Made by a program: the position numbers and the translations under genes. A DNA stretch of 50,188 nucleotides from Lutibacter sp. HS1-25 (GTDB taxonomy: Bacteria > Bacteroidota > Bacteroidia > Flavobacteriales > Flavobacteriaceae): contig NZ_RHLN01000023.1 of NCBI RefSeq assembly GCF_004121075.1, positions 1 to 50,188 on the forward strand, read 5' to 3'. Position 1 is the first letter of the stretch. Each line of letters opens with the position of its first letter. Below the pieces are notes generated by a model. The model had not been told where the DNA came from and did not search any database. It was given only the letters and a program-made list of their open reading frames with translations. Positions 17,312 through 25,557 of the stretch are shown here, piece after piece.

Positions 17312-18538
17312 TTAAATTATTTCTAATTCAGGTACGGCAACAACAAATTTACCTCCCCAATCTTTAATATAAGCTAATTGTTTTACAATTTCTTCTTTAA
17401 TATTCCAAGGGAATATTATAACAAAATCTGGTTGAAAATCTTTTAAAGTTTGTTCGTTTACAACAGGGATATGGCTAGCCGGTAAAAATTTATTTTGTTT
17501 GTGCGGATTTGCGTCAACAACAAATTCAATCAAATCATTTTTTATTCCGCAGTAATTTAGCATTGTGTTTCCTTTGGCAGCAGCACCATAAGCTACAACT
17601 TTTTTACCAGCTCTTTTTTGATCAATTAAAAATGAAGTTATATCAAGCTTTACTTTTAACGCTTGTTCTTGAAAATGATCATAATATGAGAGCGAGGTTA
17701 GTCCTTTGTCAATTTCTTTTTTCAACAGATTTTCAACATTTTGACTAATTTCTTTGGTCGAATCATTTTGATGTTTTGCAAAAATACGCAAAGAACCACC
17801 GTGTGTTGGAATTTCTTCTACATCAAACATTTCCAATCCTTGAGAAGCGAAAATTTGTTTTACTGTATAGAAAGATAAATAGGAGAAATGCTCGTGGTAA
17901 ATGGTGTCAAATTGGTTGTTATCTACCAATTGCATAAGGTGAGGAAACTCCATAGTAACAACGCCTTTTTCGCTTAAAAGTATTTGAAGTCCTTTTACAA
18001 AATCTACAATATCTGGTACGTGAGCTAAAACATTGTTTCCTAATAAGAGGTCAGCTTTTATATTTTTTTTAGTCAATTCTTTAGCAAGTCTAGTTCCAAA
18101 AAAATCAACGATAGAATCTATGCCTTTTTCTTTAGCAGCTTTTGCGGTGTTTGCAGTTGGCTCAATACCAAGTACAGGAATGTTTTTTTGTTTGAAATAT
18201 TGCAATAAATAACCATCATTAGATGCAACTTCAATAACCAACGAATCTTTTGTGTAACCAAAACGTTTGGTCATCATATCTGTATATTTTTCTGAATGTT
18301 TTAGCCAACTTGTACTAAATGAAGAAAAATATACATAGTTGCTATCAAAAATAGCATCAGATTTTTTATATTCATCAACTTGAACCAAAAAACATTTATG
18401 GCAAGTGTGTACTTTTAATGGATAAAAAGTTTCTGGTTCATTTAATTGTTCAGCAGTTAAAAATGAGTTTGAAGCAGGTGAATTTACCAAATCAATAAAA
18501 ACATTTTCAAGTTCGGTTTTACAAAATCTACATAGCAT
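17312..18538 (-). CDS. Sugar-nucleotide C-methyltransferase (zinc-binding, TylC3-like)
   Basis: Relatives transfer a methyl group from SAM to C-3 of a 4-keto-6-deoxy-hexose bound to a nucleotide, giving branched sugars. The 408-residue product has all three family parts. The N-terminal zinc domain has Cys3, Cys6, Cys46 and Cys49 (LCRFCK, HTCHKCF). The SAM domain has VIEVASNDGYLLQYF, and the C-terminal domain has YGAAAKGNTMLNYCG. It is the last gene of a minus-strand operon with rfbF, rfbG and an RmlC-like epimerase, 1 nt after the epimerase stop. That context makes CDP-4-keto-6-deoxyglucose, or its epimer, the likely acceptor. The exact product is not known. Confidence 0.85.
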   Translation of the reverse strand: MLCRFCKTELENVFIDLVNSPASNSFLTAEQLNEPETFYPLKVHTCHKCFLVQVDEYKKSDAIFDSNYVYFSSFSTSWLKHSEKYTDMMTKRFGYTKDSLVIEVASNDGYLLQYFKQKNIPVLGIEPTANTAKAAKEKGIDSIVDFFGTRLAKELTKKNIKADLLLGNNVLAHVPDIVDFVKGLQILLSEKGVVTMEFPHLMQLVDNNQFDTIYHEHFSYLSFYTVKQIFASQGLEMFDVEEIPTHGGSLRIFAKHQNDSTKEISQNVENLLKKEIDKGLTSLSYYDHFQEQALKVKLDITSFLIDQKRAGKKVVAYGAAAKGNTMLNYCGIKNDLIEFVVDANPHKQNKFLPASHIPVVNEQTLKDFQPDFVIIFPWNIKEEIVKQLAYIKDWGGKFVVAVPELEII

Positions 18539-18539
18539 A

Positions 18540-19085
18540 TTATAGTCCTTTAAAATTTGTGTTAATTAATGGGTGCAAATTATCTCTTTCTGAAATAGAT
18601 TGCATTTGTATTGGCCATTTAATGGCTATTTTTGGGTCGTTATATTTAATTCCTCCTTCAGAATTTGGGGTATAAAATTCGGAGTGATGATAAATTAATT
18701 CACAATCGTTAGTAAGCGTTTGAAAACCATGTGCAAAACCTTTTGGAATATAAATCATTTTTTTATTTACGCTAGATATTTCAATTCCAAAATAGTTTAA
18801 AAAAGTTGGCGAATCTTTTCTTAAATCGATAATAACATCAAAAACTGCTCCCGATATACATCTAACTAATTTAATTTCGCCATAAGGAGGTGTTTGAAAA
18901 TGCATTCCTCTTATAGTTCCTTTTTCTTTTGTAAATGAATGGTTTAACTGCACCCAATGTGCTGTGTGTCCAATTTTTTTAAATTCATTTTCACAAAAAG
19001 TTCTTGAAAACCAACCTCTATCATCACCTTTTGGTTCAAGATCAATTACATAACTTCCTTTTAATGTTGTTTGGGTAAAAATCAT
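18540..19085 (-). CDS. RmlC-like dTDP/CDP-4-keto-6-deoxysugar epimerase
   Basis: The 181-residue cupin matches dTDP-4-dehydrorhamnose 3,5-epimerase relatives. Its features are GWFSRTFCENEFKKIG, GTIRGMHFQTPPYGEIKLVR with the likely catalytic His, IYIPKGFAHGFQTL, and the C-terminal YNDPKIAIKWP. Because it is embedded between CDP-glucose 4,6-dehydratase (4-nt overlap) and a C-methyltransferase, it more likely works on a CDP-linked sugar than on dTDP-rhamnose. No other rml genes are present. Whether it inverts C-3, C-5 or both cannot be decided by eye. Confidence 0.85.
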   Translation of the reverse strand: MIFTQTTLKGSYVIDLEPKGDDRGWFSRTFCENEFKKIGHTAHWVQLNHSFTKEKGTIRGMHFQTPPYGEIKLVRCISGAVFDVIIDLRKDSPTFLNYFGIEISSVNKKMIYIPKGFAHGFQTLTNDCELIYHHSEFYTPNSEGGIKYNDPKIAIKWPIQMQSISERDNLHPLINTNFKGL

Positions 19086-20164
19086 CTAGATTGGTAATTT
19101 TTAATTTGTTCAACCGTAAAATCAAAAACCACATCTGTACTTTTTTTGTACCAGTCAATAGTCCATTGAACAGCTTCTTTACTACTTAATTTAGGAGACC
19201 AGTTTAATACATTTTTGGCTTTGCTAATATCTAGTTTTAATAGCCCTGCTTCGTGTGGTTGTGATGCATCTGAAGTATCTACCCAGCTACCACTTCCCCA
19301 ACATTCTAATGACAAATTAACCAATTCTTTAACAGGTAGATGGTCGTAAGGTAAAGGGCCAAAATTATAAGCCCCAGCATATTTTAAAGGTTCTTCATTT
19401 AAAAGTAATCCTAATAATAAGTAACCGCCTAAAGGTTCTAGCACATGTTGCCAAGGTCTAACAGATAAAGGGTTTCTAACGTTTACAGGTTCTGAAGCGA
19501 TTAATGAACGAACGATATCAGGAATCAGTCTGTCTTTACTCCAATCTCCACCACCAATTACATTGCCAGCCCTTGCACTTGCAATTCCTTTTTTGTGTTC
19601 TTTATATTTTTTAGGATTGAAGAAAGAATGTCTAAACGAACTTACTACAATTTCAGTAGCAGCTTTACTAGCGCTGTAAGGGTCGTAACCACCAAGTTCG
19701 TCCGATTCGTTATAGTGATAATCTATTTCTTTATTTTCATATACCTTATCAGTTGTAATAACAACAACGGTACATTTAATTTTTAGTTTATTAACAGCTT
19801 CTAATACATTTGCAGTTCCAATAGCGTTTACTTCAAAAGTTTCTGAAGGAATTTCATAAGATTCTCTAACCAATGCTTGCGCTGCTAAATGAAAAATATA
19901 ATCTGGTTGAAAATCTAAAATCTCTTTTTCTAGCTGTTCTTTGTTTCTAATATCAGCAATAATGCTTTCAAAATTATTTTTTTTAGCAATCACAGAAAAC
20001 AATCCGTTTTTATCCTTTGGTTCAAGCGAATACCCTTTAACAATTGCACCTAATTGACAAAGCCAAGTGGTAAGCCAAGCGCCTTTAAATCCTGTGTGGC
20101 CGGTTAAAAATACTTTTTTTCCTTTGTATTTTAATAAGTGATTTTCTTTTACCAAACTTTCCAT
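19082..20164 (-). CDS. rfbG: CDP-glucose 4,6-dehydratase
   Basis: The NAD-dependent short-chain dehydrogenase converts CDP-glucose to CDP-4-keto-6-deoxyglucose, the branch point for CDP-deoxysugars. The 360-residue product starts with the nucleotide-binding loop KVFLTGHTGFKGAWL and has the ITTDKVYEN segment. The catalytic YxxxK is in YDPYSASKAATE, followed by GNVIGGGDWSKDRLIPD and RPWQHVLEPLGGYL, typical of RfbG. The start overlaps the end of rfbF by 16 nt, and the end overlaps the epimerase start by 4 nt, so translation is coupled. Confidence 0.95.
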   Translation of the reverse strand: MESLVKENHLLKYKGKKVFLTGHTGFKGAWLTTWLCQLGAIVKGYSLEPKDKNGLFSVIAKKNNFESIIADIRNKEQLEKEILDFQPDYIFHLAAQALVRESYEIPSETFEVNAIGTANVLEAVNKLKIKCTVVVITTDKVYENKEIDYHYNESDELGGYDPYSASKAATEIVVSSFRHSFFNPKKYKEHKKGIASARAGNVIGGGDWSKDRLIPDIVRSLIASEPVNVRNPLSVRPWQHVLEPLGGYLLLGLLLNEEPLKYAGAYNFGPLPYDHLPVKELVNLSLECWGSGSWVDTSDASQPHEAGLLKLDISKAKNVLNWSPKLSSKEAVQWTIDWYKKSTDVVFDFTVEQIKNYQSR

Positions 20165-20925
20165 TTTGCATTATTGGTTTTCCATAGTTCTTCCAATTCA
20201 TTTTTGTCACGTAATGCATCCATGCATTTCCAAAAACCTTTATGTTGGTATGAAGATAATTCTTTATCTTGAGTAAGTTGTTCCATAGGTTCGTCTTCCC
20301 ACATCACTTGAGAAACATCATAATCTAAGTACTTAAATACTTCTGGTTTTAAAACAAAATAACCACCATTTATCCATTTACCTTCATCTTTAGTTTTTTC
20401 TCTAAAGGAAAGTACATCGCCATTTGGAGCAACATCCATTCCACCAAAACGAGCATCTTGCTGAATTGAAGTAACTGTAGCAATTTTATTATGACTTTTA
20501 TGAAATTTCACCAATTCATTAATGTTAACATTGCAAACGCCATCTCCATAGGTAAGCATAAAATCTTCATTGTCAATGTATTTTTGCACTTGTTTTAATC
20601 TTCCTGCTGTTGCAGTATTAAGTCCTGTGTTAATTAAGGTAACTTTAAATGACTCTGAATCTGTATTATGTATTTCAACATTGTTATTTTTAATGTCAAT
20701 TGTCATATCTGAGTTGTGTAAAAAATAATTTTTAAAATATTCTTTAATTACATAACCTTTGTAGCCTAAGCAAATAATAAATTCATTGTAGCCATAATGG
20801 CTGTATGTTTTCATGATGTGCCATAAAATTGGCTTTTCGCCAATGTTTACCATTGGTTTGGGAATCTTATCGGTTTCTTCACTTATTCTAGTTCCAAGAC
20901 CTCCGGCAAAAATTACAACTTTCAT
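20149..20925 (-). CDS. rfbF: Glucose-1-phosphate cytidylyltransferase
   Basis: The enzyme makes CDP-glucose from CTP and glucose 1-phosphate and commits it to deoxysugar synthesis. The 258-residue length is standard. The N-terminal AGGLGTRISEETDKIPKPMV is the nucleotidyltransferase signature, and TYGDGVCNVN and WINGGYFVLKPEVF carry the metal and sugar contacts. It lies 60 nt after the glycosyltransferase gene; no promoter was seen in that gap, so it belongs to the operon that starts at or before 22023. Confidence 0.95.
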   Translation of the reverse strand: MKVVIFAGGLGTRISEETDKIPKPMVNIGEKPILWHIMKTYSHYGYNEFIICLGYKGYVIKEYFKNYFLHNSDMTIDIKNNNVEIHNTDSESFKVTLINTGLNTATAGRLKQVQKYIDNEDFMLTYGDGVCNVNINELVKFHKSHNKIATVTSIQQDARFGGMDVAPNGDVLSFREKTKDEGKWINGGYFVLKPEVFKYLDYDVSQVMWEDEPMEQLTQDKELSSYQHKGFWKCMDALRDKNELEELWKTNNAKWKVW

Positions 20926-20985
20926 AGATTTTAAATTATAGGATGAATAAAAATATTTTTATGGGGAATAATGTTTTATTGTTGA

Positions 20986-22023
20986 TTAATTTTCAATAAT
21001 ATGGATAAGTTTATCAATAAAATTATTTGCACTCATTGCTTTAATTGTTTTTTTAGCATTGGTGGTTATTTTATTTTTAAATGCCTCATCATTTTTTAAT
21101 TTATAATAGCATTCTAATATTTCTTCACTTTTTCCAACATTAAAAACAACCCCATTTTCATTATTTACAATGTAATCTTTTACAGAATATCCATCGGTTG
21201 AAATAGTTGGAATAGAATTTTCCATGCCAAAATGTACAAGTAATTGTCCACAAGGCGAAGTTGCATTTGTTACAGAATTTAAAATACAAAATGCCTGTAA
21301 TGCTAAGGCATAATATTGGTTGGCATCAACTTCTGAAAATCTAAGAATCCGAATATTAGGAGTTATGTTTTTTTCAGTTATAGTATATTTATCTGTACAA
21401 ACAATTGTTACAGGTATGTCAGTATTTCTAAAAGCTCTTATTACAATATTAAAATCTCTGTCGCTTTTTCCTGCAGCATAAACACCATTTCTAAAATAGG
21501 GATCATCTAATTGTTTTTCAACAGGTAAATTTAAATCTCTAATGTCCATCATTGGATTAACAGTGAAATAATTTTTATAAGCAAATTTTGGAAAATCATT
21601 TTTTGCATTTGTGCACATTTCCATTGAAGGCCATATCAAAGCTTTTGATTTTGACATAGCGTGCTTCACTAAAAATTTTTTATAATTACCAAAAAAACAT
21701 TTTTTATGATAGTTTAAATAGGTATATGATATGATGTTTGGAATTTTAATTTGACTAATTCTAGCGATTTCAAACAATAAATATCCAATCATTTGTTGCC
21801 ATACTACAACGGTATCATATTTTTTTCTGTTTTTTAAAATAAAAAATGCGCCCTTTGTGTAGCTATACCACCTATATAAAAAGGAGTTATTTTCTTTAAT
21901 TTTGCAAGTCCAAACTGTCCATTCGTAATTTTCAGAATAATTCTTGTTTAAAAGTTCTTGAAGTACAGCACCATTTTCTAGTCGACTAGACCAGTCTGTT
22001 ATAAATAGAATCTTTTTTTTCAT
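20986..22023 (-). CDS. Glycosyltransferase, GT4-like (GT-B fold)
   Basis: The 345-residue product resembles family 1/4 retaining glycosyltransferases. It has an N-terminal Rossmann-like start (KKKILFITDWSSR) and a donor domain with GVYAAGKSDRDFNIVIRAFR, IRILRFSEVDANQYYALA and the C-terminal acceptor/phosphate region SPCGQLLVHFGMENSIP. No signal peptide or transmembrane segment is evident, so it should be cytosolic. As the first gene of the CDP-deoxysugar operon it probably transfers the sugar made by its neighbours, or another residue of the same glycan. Donor and acceptor are inference. ATG 22023 follows a 0.4 kb AT-rich leader region without an obvious consensus promoter. Confidence 0.8.
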   Translation of the reverse strand: MKKKILFITDWSSRLENGAVLQELLNKNYSENYEWTVWTCKIKENNSFLYRWYSYTKGAFFILKNRKKYDTVVVWQQMIGYLLFEIARISQIKIPNIISYTYLNYHKKCFFGNYKKFLVKHAMSKSKALIWPSMEMCTNAKNDFPKFAYKNYFTVNPMMDIRDLNLPVEKQLDDPYFRNGVYAAGKSDRDFNIVIRAFRNTDIPVTIVCTDKYTITEKNITPNIRILRFSEVDANQYYALALQAFCILNSVTNATSPCGQLLVHFGMENSIPTISTDGYSVKDYIVNNENGVVFNVGKSEEILECYYKLKNDEAFKNKITTNAKKTIKAMSANNFIDKLIHIIEN

Positions 22024-22431
22024 AGTTGTGGGTGCGTCTTTATTTATTATTTATACAGAAGTCAAAATAAATTGCATTACATATTGCGTAATTGGGGCGC
22101 TGCAACTTCAGTAAAAGTAAAAAATATATTTAGAAAAAAAGAAATATTTAGGTGTAATTAAATTTTAATTTGAGATGTGTTAATAATTACTAGGTATTAA
22201 TAAGTATTATGTAATTTTTTGGTGTTTTTTTGCTCAAGCATTTATTTTAGAGCTTGTTTAAATTGAGCATATCTAAATTTAGGTATAACTAATATTTATT
22301 TTATTACTTTAAGTTGTGTATTTTATTAAAGTGGTTTGGTTTAAATGTAATATTTAAAATAGGATAAAATTAATTTTAGTAAATGCTTAAAAGGTACTTA
22401 ATGTTGTTAAAAACATTTGAGTAATTAAATA
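22024..22431. other. Non-coding AT-rich stretch upstream of the sugar operon
   Basis: No open frame of useful length was found. One near-consensus -7 box for the minus-strand glycosyltransferase (TTATTTTG, 22063-22070) lacks a -33 partner. A small GC-richer patch, GGGGCGCTGCAAC, near 22093-22105 stands out from the AT-rich surroundings; its meaning is unknown. Confidence 0.4.
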
Positions 22432-22581
22432 TTAGCTGCTGTAATTTTTTATAAATTCATCAAAAGGCATAGGTTGTAAATTTCTAGATTGATAATGAGC
22501 TAGATAAGTTTGATAATTTCTTTTAGCAAATTGTATAATTGATTCAGAAGTCGTTAAGTCATTGTTATTATTTGATTTCAT
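22432..22581 (-). CDS. Small protein of 49 residues, unknown function
   Basis: Read on the minus strand, ATG at 22581 opens 49 codons ending in TAA at 22434-22432. The protein begins MKSNNNNDLTTSESIIQFAK and ends PMPFDEFIKNYSS. It is soluble, has no signal peptide or membrane segment, and has an Asn-rich start followed by a Tyr/Gln-rich helix-like middle. The evidence that it is real is a full consensus promoter 50-90 nt upstream (22639-22669) and codon use like that of the neighbouring genes. It stands alone between the sugar operon and the alpha/beta hydrolase. The function is not recognised. Confidence 0.6.
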   Translation of the reverse strand: MKSNNNNDLTTSESIIQFAKRNYQTYLAHYQSRNLQPMPFDEFIKNYSS

Positions 22582-22638
22582 GTGAATATAATTTAGGGGT
22601 TGAAATTGTATTTACATTATAGTATGTTTTTATATTTT

Positions 22639-22669
22639 CAAATTTATTAAATTATTTATTAACAGGCAA
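22639..22669 (-). promoter_or_regulatory. Promoter of the 49-residue small gene
   Basis: On the minus strand TTG (22669-22667), a 20-nt spacer and TAAATTTG (22646-22639) match the Bacteroidota consensus completely. Transcription should begin near 22632, leaving about 50 nt of leader before ATG 22581. Confidence 0.7.
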
Positions 22670-22925
22670 ATACAATGAATTTATTTATGGATTATCCATC
22701 CTTTTGTATGGTAAAACGTGCTAAATAATATAATATTAATGTTATTTGTGTTTACAATGCGTTAATGTTGCTTTGGTAATATCAGGTTGTTAATTTGTAA
22801 TTTGTTAACAATTATTTTTTCTTTTTTTATGGATCTGATTGTTTGAGTTTGGCATTATTTTTAATAAATAATTAATGCTTATTTTTGGCAAAAGTTAATT
22901 ATTAGTAGCATTTTAATTGTTTAAA
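22670..22925. other. Non-coding AT-rich stretch before the alpha/beta hydrolase
   Basis: No gene is seen. A 13-bp palindrome, ATGGATTATCCAT, lies at 22687-22699 just upstream of the small-gene promoter and could be an operator; this is only a structural remark. Confidence 0.35.
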
Positions 22926-22933
22926 TAAATTTG
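22926..22933 (+). promoter_or_regulatory. Promoter -7 box of the alpha/beta hydrolase gene
   Basis: TAAATTTG matches TAnnTTTG, 25 nt before the ATG. A -33 TTG at the right distance is missing. Confidence 0.5.
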
Positions 22934-22958
22934 TTTAGCTACTTAAATTCATTTCAAT

Positions 22959-23723
22959 ATGGAAATTTTACATTCTACAATTATAGGAGCAGGAAACCCT
23001 TTGCTTATTTTACATGGTTATTTTGGTATGAGTGATAATTGGAAAGCATTGGGAAATAAATTTGCTGAAAATTTTGAGGTTCATTTAATAGACCAACGAA
23101 ATCATGGACGCAGTTTTCATTCCAATGAGTTTGATTACGAATTATTGGTAGAAGATTTGTACAATTACATTGCGCACTATAATTTGAAAAACATTTATCT
23201 TTTGGGACATTCAATGGGAGGGAAGGTTGCAATGCTTTTTTCGGTAACATATCCAGAGTTGGTGTCAAAATTAATAGTGGCAGATATAAGTCCTAAATAT
23301 TATCAACCACATCATGAGCATATATTGGCAGCTTTAAATGCTGTAAACTTTTCGATTCATAATACACGAAAAAAAGTGGAAGATGTTTTAAAGTTGTATA
23401 TTAAAGAGCCAGGAATTATTCAGTTTATGTTGAAAAACGTATTTTGGAGAACAAAGGAAAGTTTGGATTTTAGATTTAATTTACATGCATTAACCCTTCA
23501 AAATAGTGAAGTTGGTGAAGCACTTCCATCATTTACGCATTTTGATAATCCTACTTTATTTTTAAAAGGAGAAAAATCAGATTATATAACAAAAGAGGAT
23601 GATTCTTTAATTGAAGCTCATTTTTCTGATGCTACAATTGTAACAATTACAAATGCAGGACATTGGTTACATGCTGAAAATCCAATCCAGTTTTATACTG
23701 AAGTACTTAAATTTTTAAATTAA
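22959..23723 (+). CDS. Alpha/beta hydrolase (YbfF-like esterase family)
   Basis: The 254-residue product is a canonical alpha/beta hydrolase. It has the oxyanion segment LLILHGYFGMSDNW, the LIDQRNHGRSFHS loop, nucleophile elbow GHSMGG with Ser85, and the catalytic His235 in NAGHWLHAENP. An acidic third member is expected in or near the GEKSDYI segment. The overall pattern fits the E. coli YbfF acyl-CoA/short-chain esterase group. There is no signal peptide, so it is cytosolic. A small membrane-protein gene follows 6 nt later and is probably co-transcribed. The substrate is unknown. Confidence 0.9.
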   Translation: MEILHSTIIGAGNPLLILHGYFGMSDNWKALGNKFAENFEVHLIDQRNHGRSFHSNEFDYELLVEDLYNYIAHYNLKNIYLLGHSMGGKVAMLFSVTYPELVSKLIVADISPKYYQPHHEHILAALNAVNFSIHNTRKKVEDVLKLYIKEPGIIQFMLKNVFWRTKESLDFRFNLHALTLQNSEVGEALPSFTHFDNPTLFLKGEKSDYITKEDDSLIEAHFSDATIVTITNAGHWLHAENPIQFYTEVLKFLN

Positions 23724-23729
23724 TTAATT

Positions 23730-24083
23730 ATGAAAACATTGATAAGAATGCTGTTTACAGCAATTGCAGTAATGATTATTGCAAAATTTTTGCCTGGCGT
23801 TGCGGTATCCGATTTTACAAATGCCCTATTTGTGGCTATTGTTTTAGGTTTTTTACGCATCACTGTGCAGCCCTTGCTCGTAATACTAACTTTACCTGCA
23901 ACCATTTTAACTTTAGGTTTGTTTTTACTTGTTATTAATGCAGTTATTATATTGTTGGCAGGCTATTTTGTAGAAGGTTTTTATGTAGATGGTTTTTGGG
24001 TTGCTTTACTGTTTAGTATCTTATTGTCTATGTTTCAGTCTGTTTTATATTCTTTTTTACGAGATGATAAACAAAATACTTGA
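23730..24083 (+). CDS. Small membrane protein of the 4-TMS phage-holin-like family
   Basis: The 117-residue product is almost wholly hydrophobic, with about four predicted membrane spans. The pattern ALFVAIVLGFLRITVQPLLVILTLPATILTLG is diagnostic of the widespread family named after mycobacterial four-span phage holins. Despite the name, members are common in bacterial chromosomes, and there is no lysis or phage gene here. It follows the hydrolase by 6 nt. The role is unknown. Confidence 0.85.
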   Translation: MKTLIRMLFTAIAVMIIAKFLPGVAVSDFTNALFVAIVLGFLRITVQPLLVILTLPATILTLGLFLLVINAVIILLAGYFVEGFYVDGFWVALLFSILLSMFQSVLYSFLRDDKQNT

Positions 24084-24102
24084 ATTCGAATGAATTAAAT
24101 TT

Positions 24103-24132
24103 TTGAAAAGTGCGTAAAAAGTAGTAATTTTG
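24103..24132 (+). promoter_or_regulatory. Promoter of tig
   Basis: TTG (24103-24105), a 19-nt spacer and TAATTTTG (24125-24132, followed by C) match the Bacteroidota consensus. The start codon is 39 nt downstream. Confidence 0.8.
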
Positions 24133-24170
24133 CACCCAATTTTAAGGATTTAAGATAAAAACAACATAAA

Positions 24171-25490
24171 ATGAATATTACAAAAGAAAGTGTTGATGCA
24201 TTAAATGCAGTGGTAAAAGTTGAAATTTCTGCAGCTGATTATCAAGAGAAGGTAGATAAAATTTTAAGAGATTACCGTAAAAAAGCAGATATTCCTGGGT
24301 TTAGAAAAGGACAAGTGCCTTTAGGAATGGTAAAAAAGCAATACGGAAAATCTATTATGATTGATGAAGTAAACAAATTACTTCAAGAATCATTAAATAA
24401 TTTTTTAGTTGAAGAAAAATTAGACATTTTAGGAAATCCATTACCAAAAATGCAAGATGATTTTTCTTGGGATGCAGATGATTATTCTTTTGAATTTGAA
24501 TTAGGATTGGTTCCAGAATTTGAAGTTAATTTAAATGCTGAAAAGAAAGTTACTAAATACAATATTGTTGCTGATAAAGAATTGATTGATAAAGAAGTTG
24601 AGAATATTCAAAAACGTTTTGGTAAAATTGTTCCTCAAGAAAAAGTGATTGAAGGTGTTAATATTACTGGAACTTTTGTAAATGAAGAAAAAGAAATCAA
24701 CAAAAAATCTACAATAGCTTTTGAAACTATCGCTGAGGCAAACCAAAAAATGTTCTTAGGAGCTAAAGTTGGTGATGTAATTGAAGTTAATTCAAAAGGA
24801 TTATTTGAAGATGCTCATAAATTAATGGGTGCTTTAGGTTTATCACATGATGAAATTCACGGTTTAGAAATTTCTTTGACTTTTACTATTGAAGAAATTA
24901 ATGCAACTGAACTTGCAGAAGTTAACCAAGAGTTATTAGATAAAGTTTTTGGTCCAGATGTAGTTCATACTGAAGATGAATTAAGAGAGCGTATTAAAGA
25001 AGATGCTGAAAAACAATTTCAATCTCAAGCAGATCAACAATTGTTAAACGCAGTTACAGAATATTTAGTTGAAAATACAGCATTTGATTTACCTGCTGAG
25101 TTTTTGAAAAAATGGTTGTCTGTTGCAGGTGAAAAACCAATGAGTCTTGAGCAAGCTGCTGAAGAATACGAAAAGTCTGAAAAAGGATTGCGTTACCAAT
25201 TGATTGAAGGTAAGGTCTTGAAAAACAATGATATAAAGCTTGATTTTGAAGAATTGAAAGATTTTACAAAAGGTTTTGTAAAAGCGCAAATGGCTCAATA
25301 CGGTCAGTTAAATCCTGAAGAAAAAGAATTGGATGATATTGTTGTACGTGTATTAAGCAACCAAGAAGAAGCTAAACGTTTGCAAGAGCAATTGGTTAGT
25401 CAAAAATTATTAAATTTCTACAAAGAGAATATTACTTTTGAAGAAAAAGAAGTAAACTATGAAGAATTTGTAAAGGAAGTTTACAAATAA
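24171..25490 (+). CDS. tig: Trigger factor (ribosome-associated chaperone)
   Basis: Trigger factor docks at the ribosome exit tunnel and shields nascent chains. The 439-residue product has the ribosome-binding signature GFRKGQVP at residues 43-50, within IPGFRKGQVPLGMVKKQYG. A central region follows at the place of the FKBP-like domain (about 150-250), then a long helical C-terminal chaperone region. The central domain is divergent from E. coli, so peptidyl-prolyl isomerase activity is uncertain. The gene has its own promoter and a strong terminator. Confidence 0.95.
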   Translation: MNITKESVDALNAVVKVEISAADYQEKVDKILRDYRKKADIPGFRKGQVPLGMVKKQYGKSIMIDEVNKLLQESLNNFLVEEKLDILGNPLPKMQDDFSWDADDYSFEFELGLVPEFEVNLNAEKKVTKYNIVADKELIDKEVENIQKRFGKIVPQEKVIEGVNITGTFVNEEKEINKKSTIAFETIAEANQKMFLGAKVGDVIEVNSKGLFEDAHKLMGALGLSHDEIHGLEISLTFTIEEINATELAEVNQELLDKVFGPDVVHTEDELRERIKEDAEKQFQSQADQQLLNAVTEYLVENTAFDLPAEFLKKWLSVAGEKPMSLEQAAEEYEKSEKGLRYQLIEGKVLKNNDIKLDFEELKDFTKGFVKAQMAQYGQLNPEEKELDDIVVRVLSNQEEAKRLQEQLVSQKLLNFYKENITFEEKEVNYEEFVKEVYK

Positions 25491-25510
25491 AATAGGAAAC
25501 TTAATAAATT

Positions 25511-25538
25511 AAAAAAGCCGCAATTTGCGGCTTTTTTT
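25511..25538. terminator. Terminator between tig and the helicase gene
   Basis: An AAAAAAGCCGC stem with GCGGCTTTTTT around a short AATTT loop is flanked by T on both strands. It lies 20 nt after tig and 20 nt after the convergent helicase stop. Confidence 0.88.
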
Positions 25539-25557
25539 ATGATTTTTTTCAAGGTTT

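Noticed and set aside
23730..24083. A prophage remnant because of the holin-like product
   Set aside because: The family is common in chromosomes and no lysis, integrase or structural phage gene is nearby.
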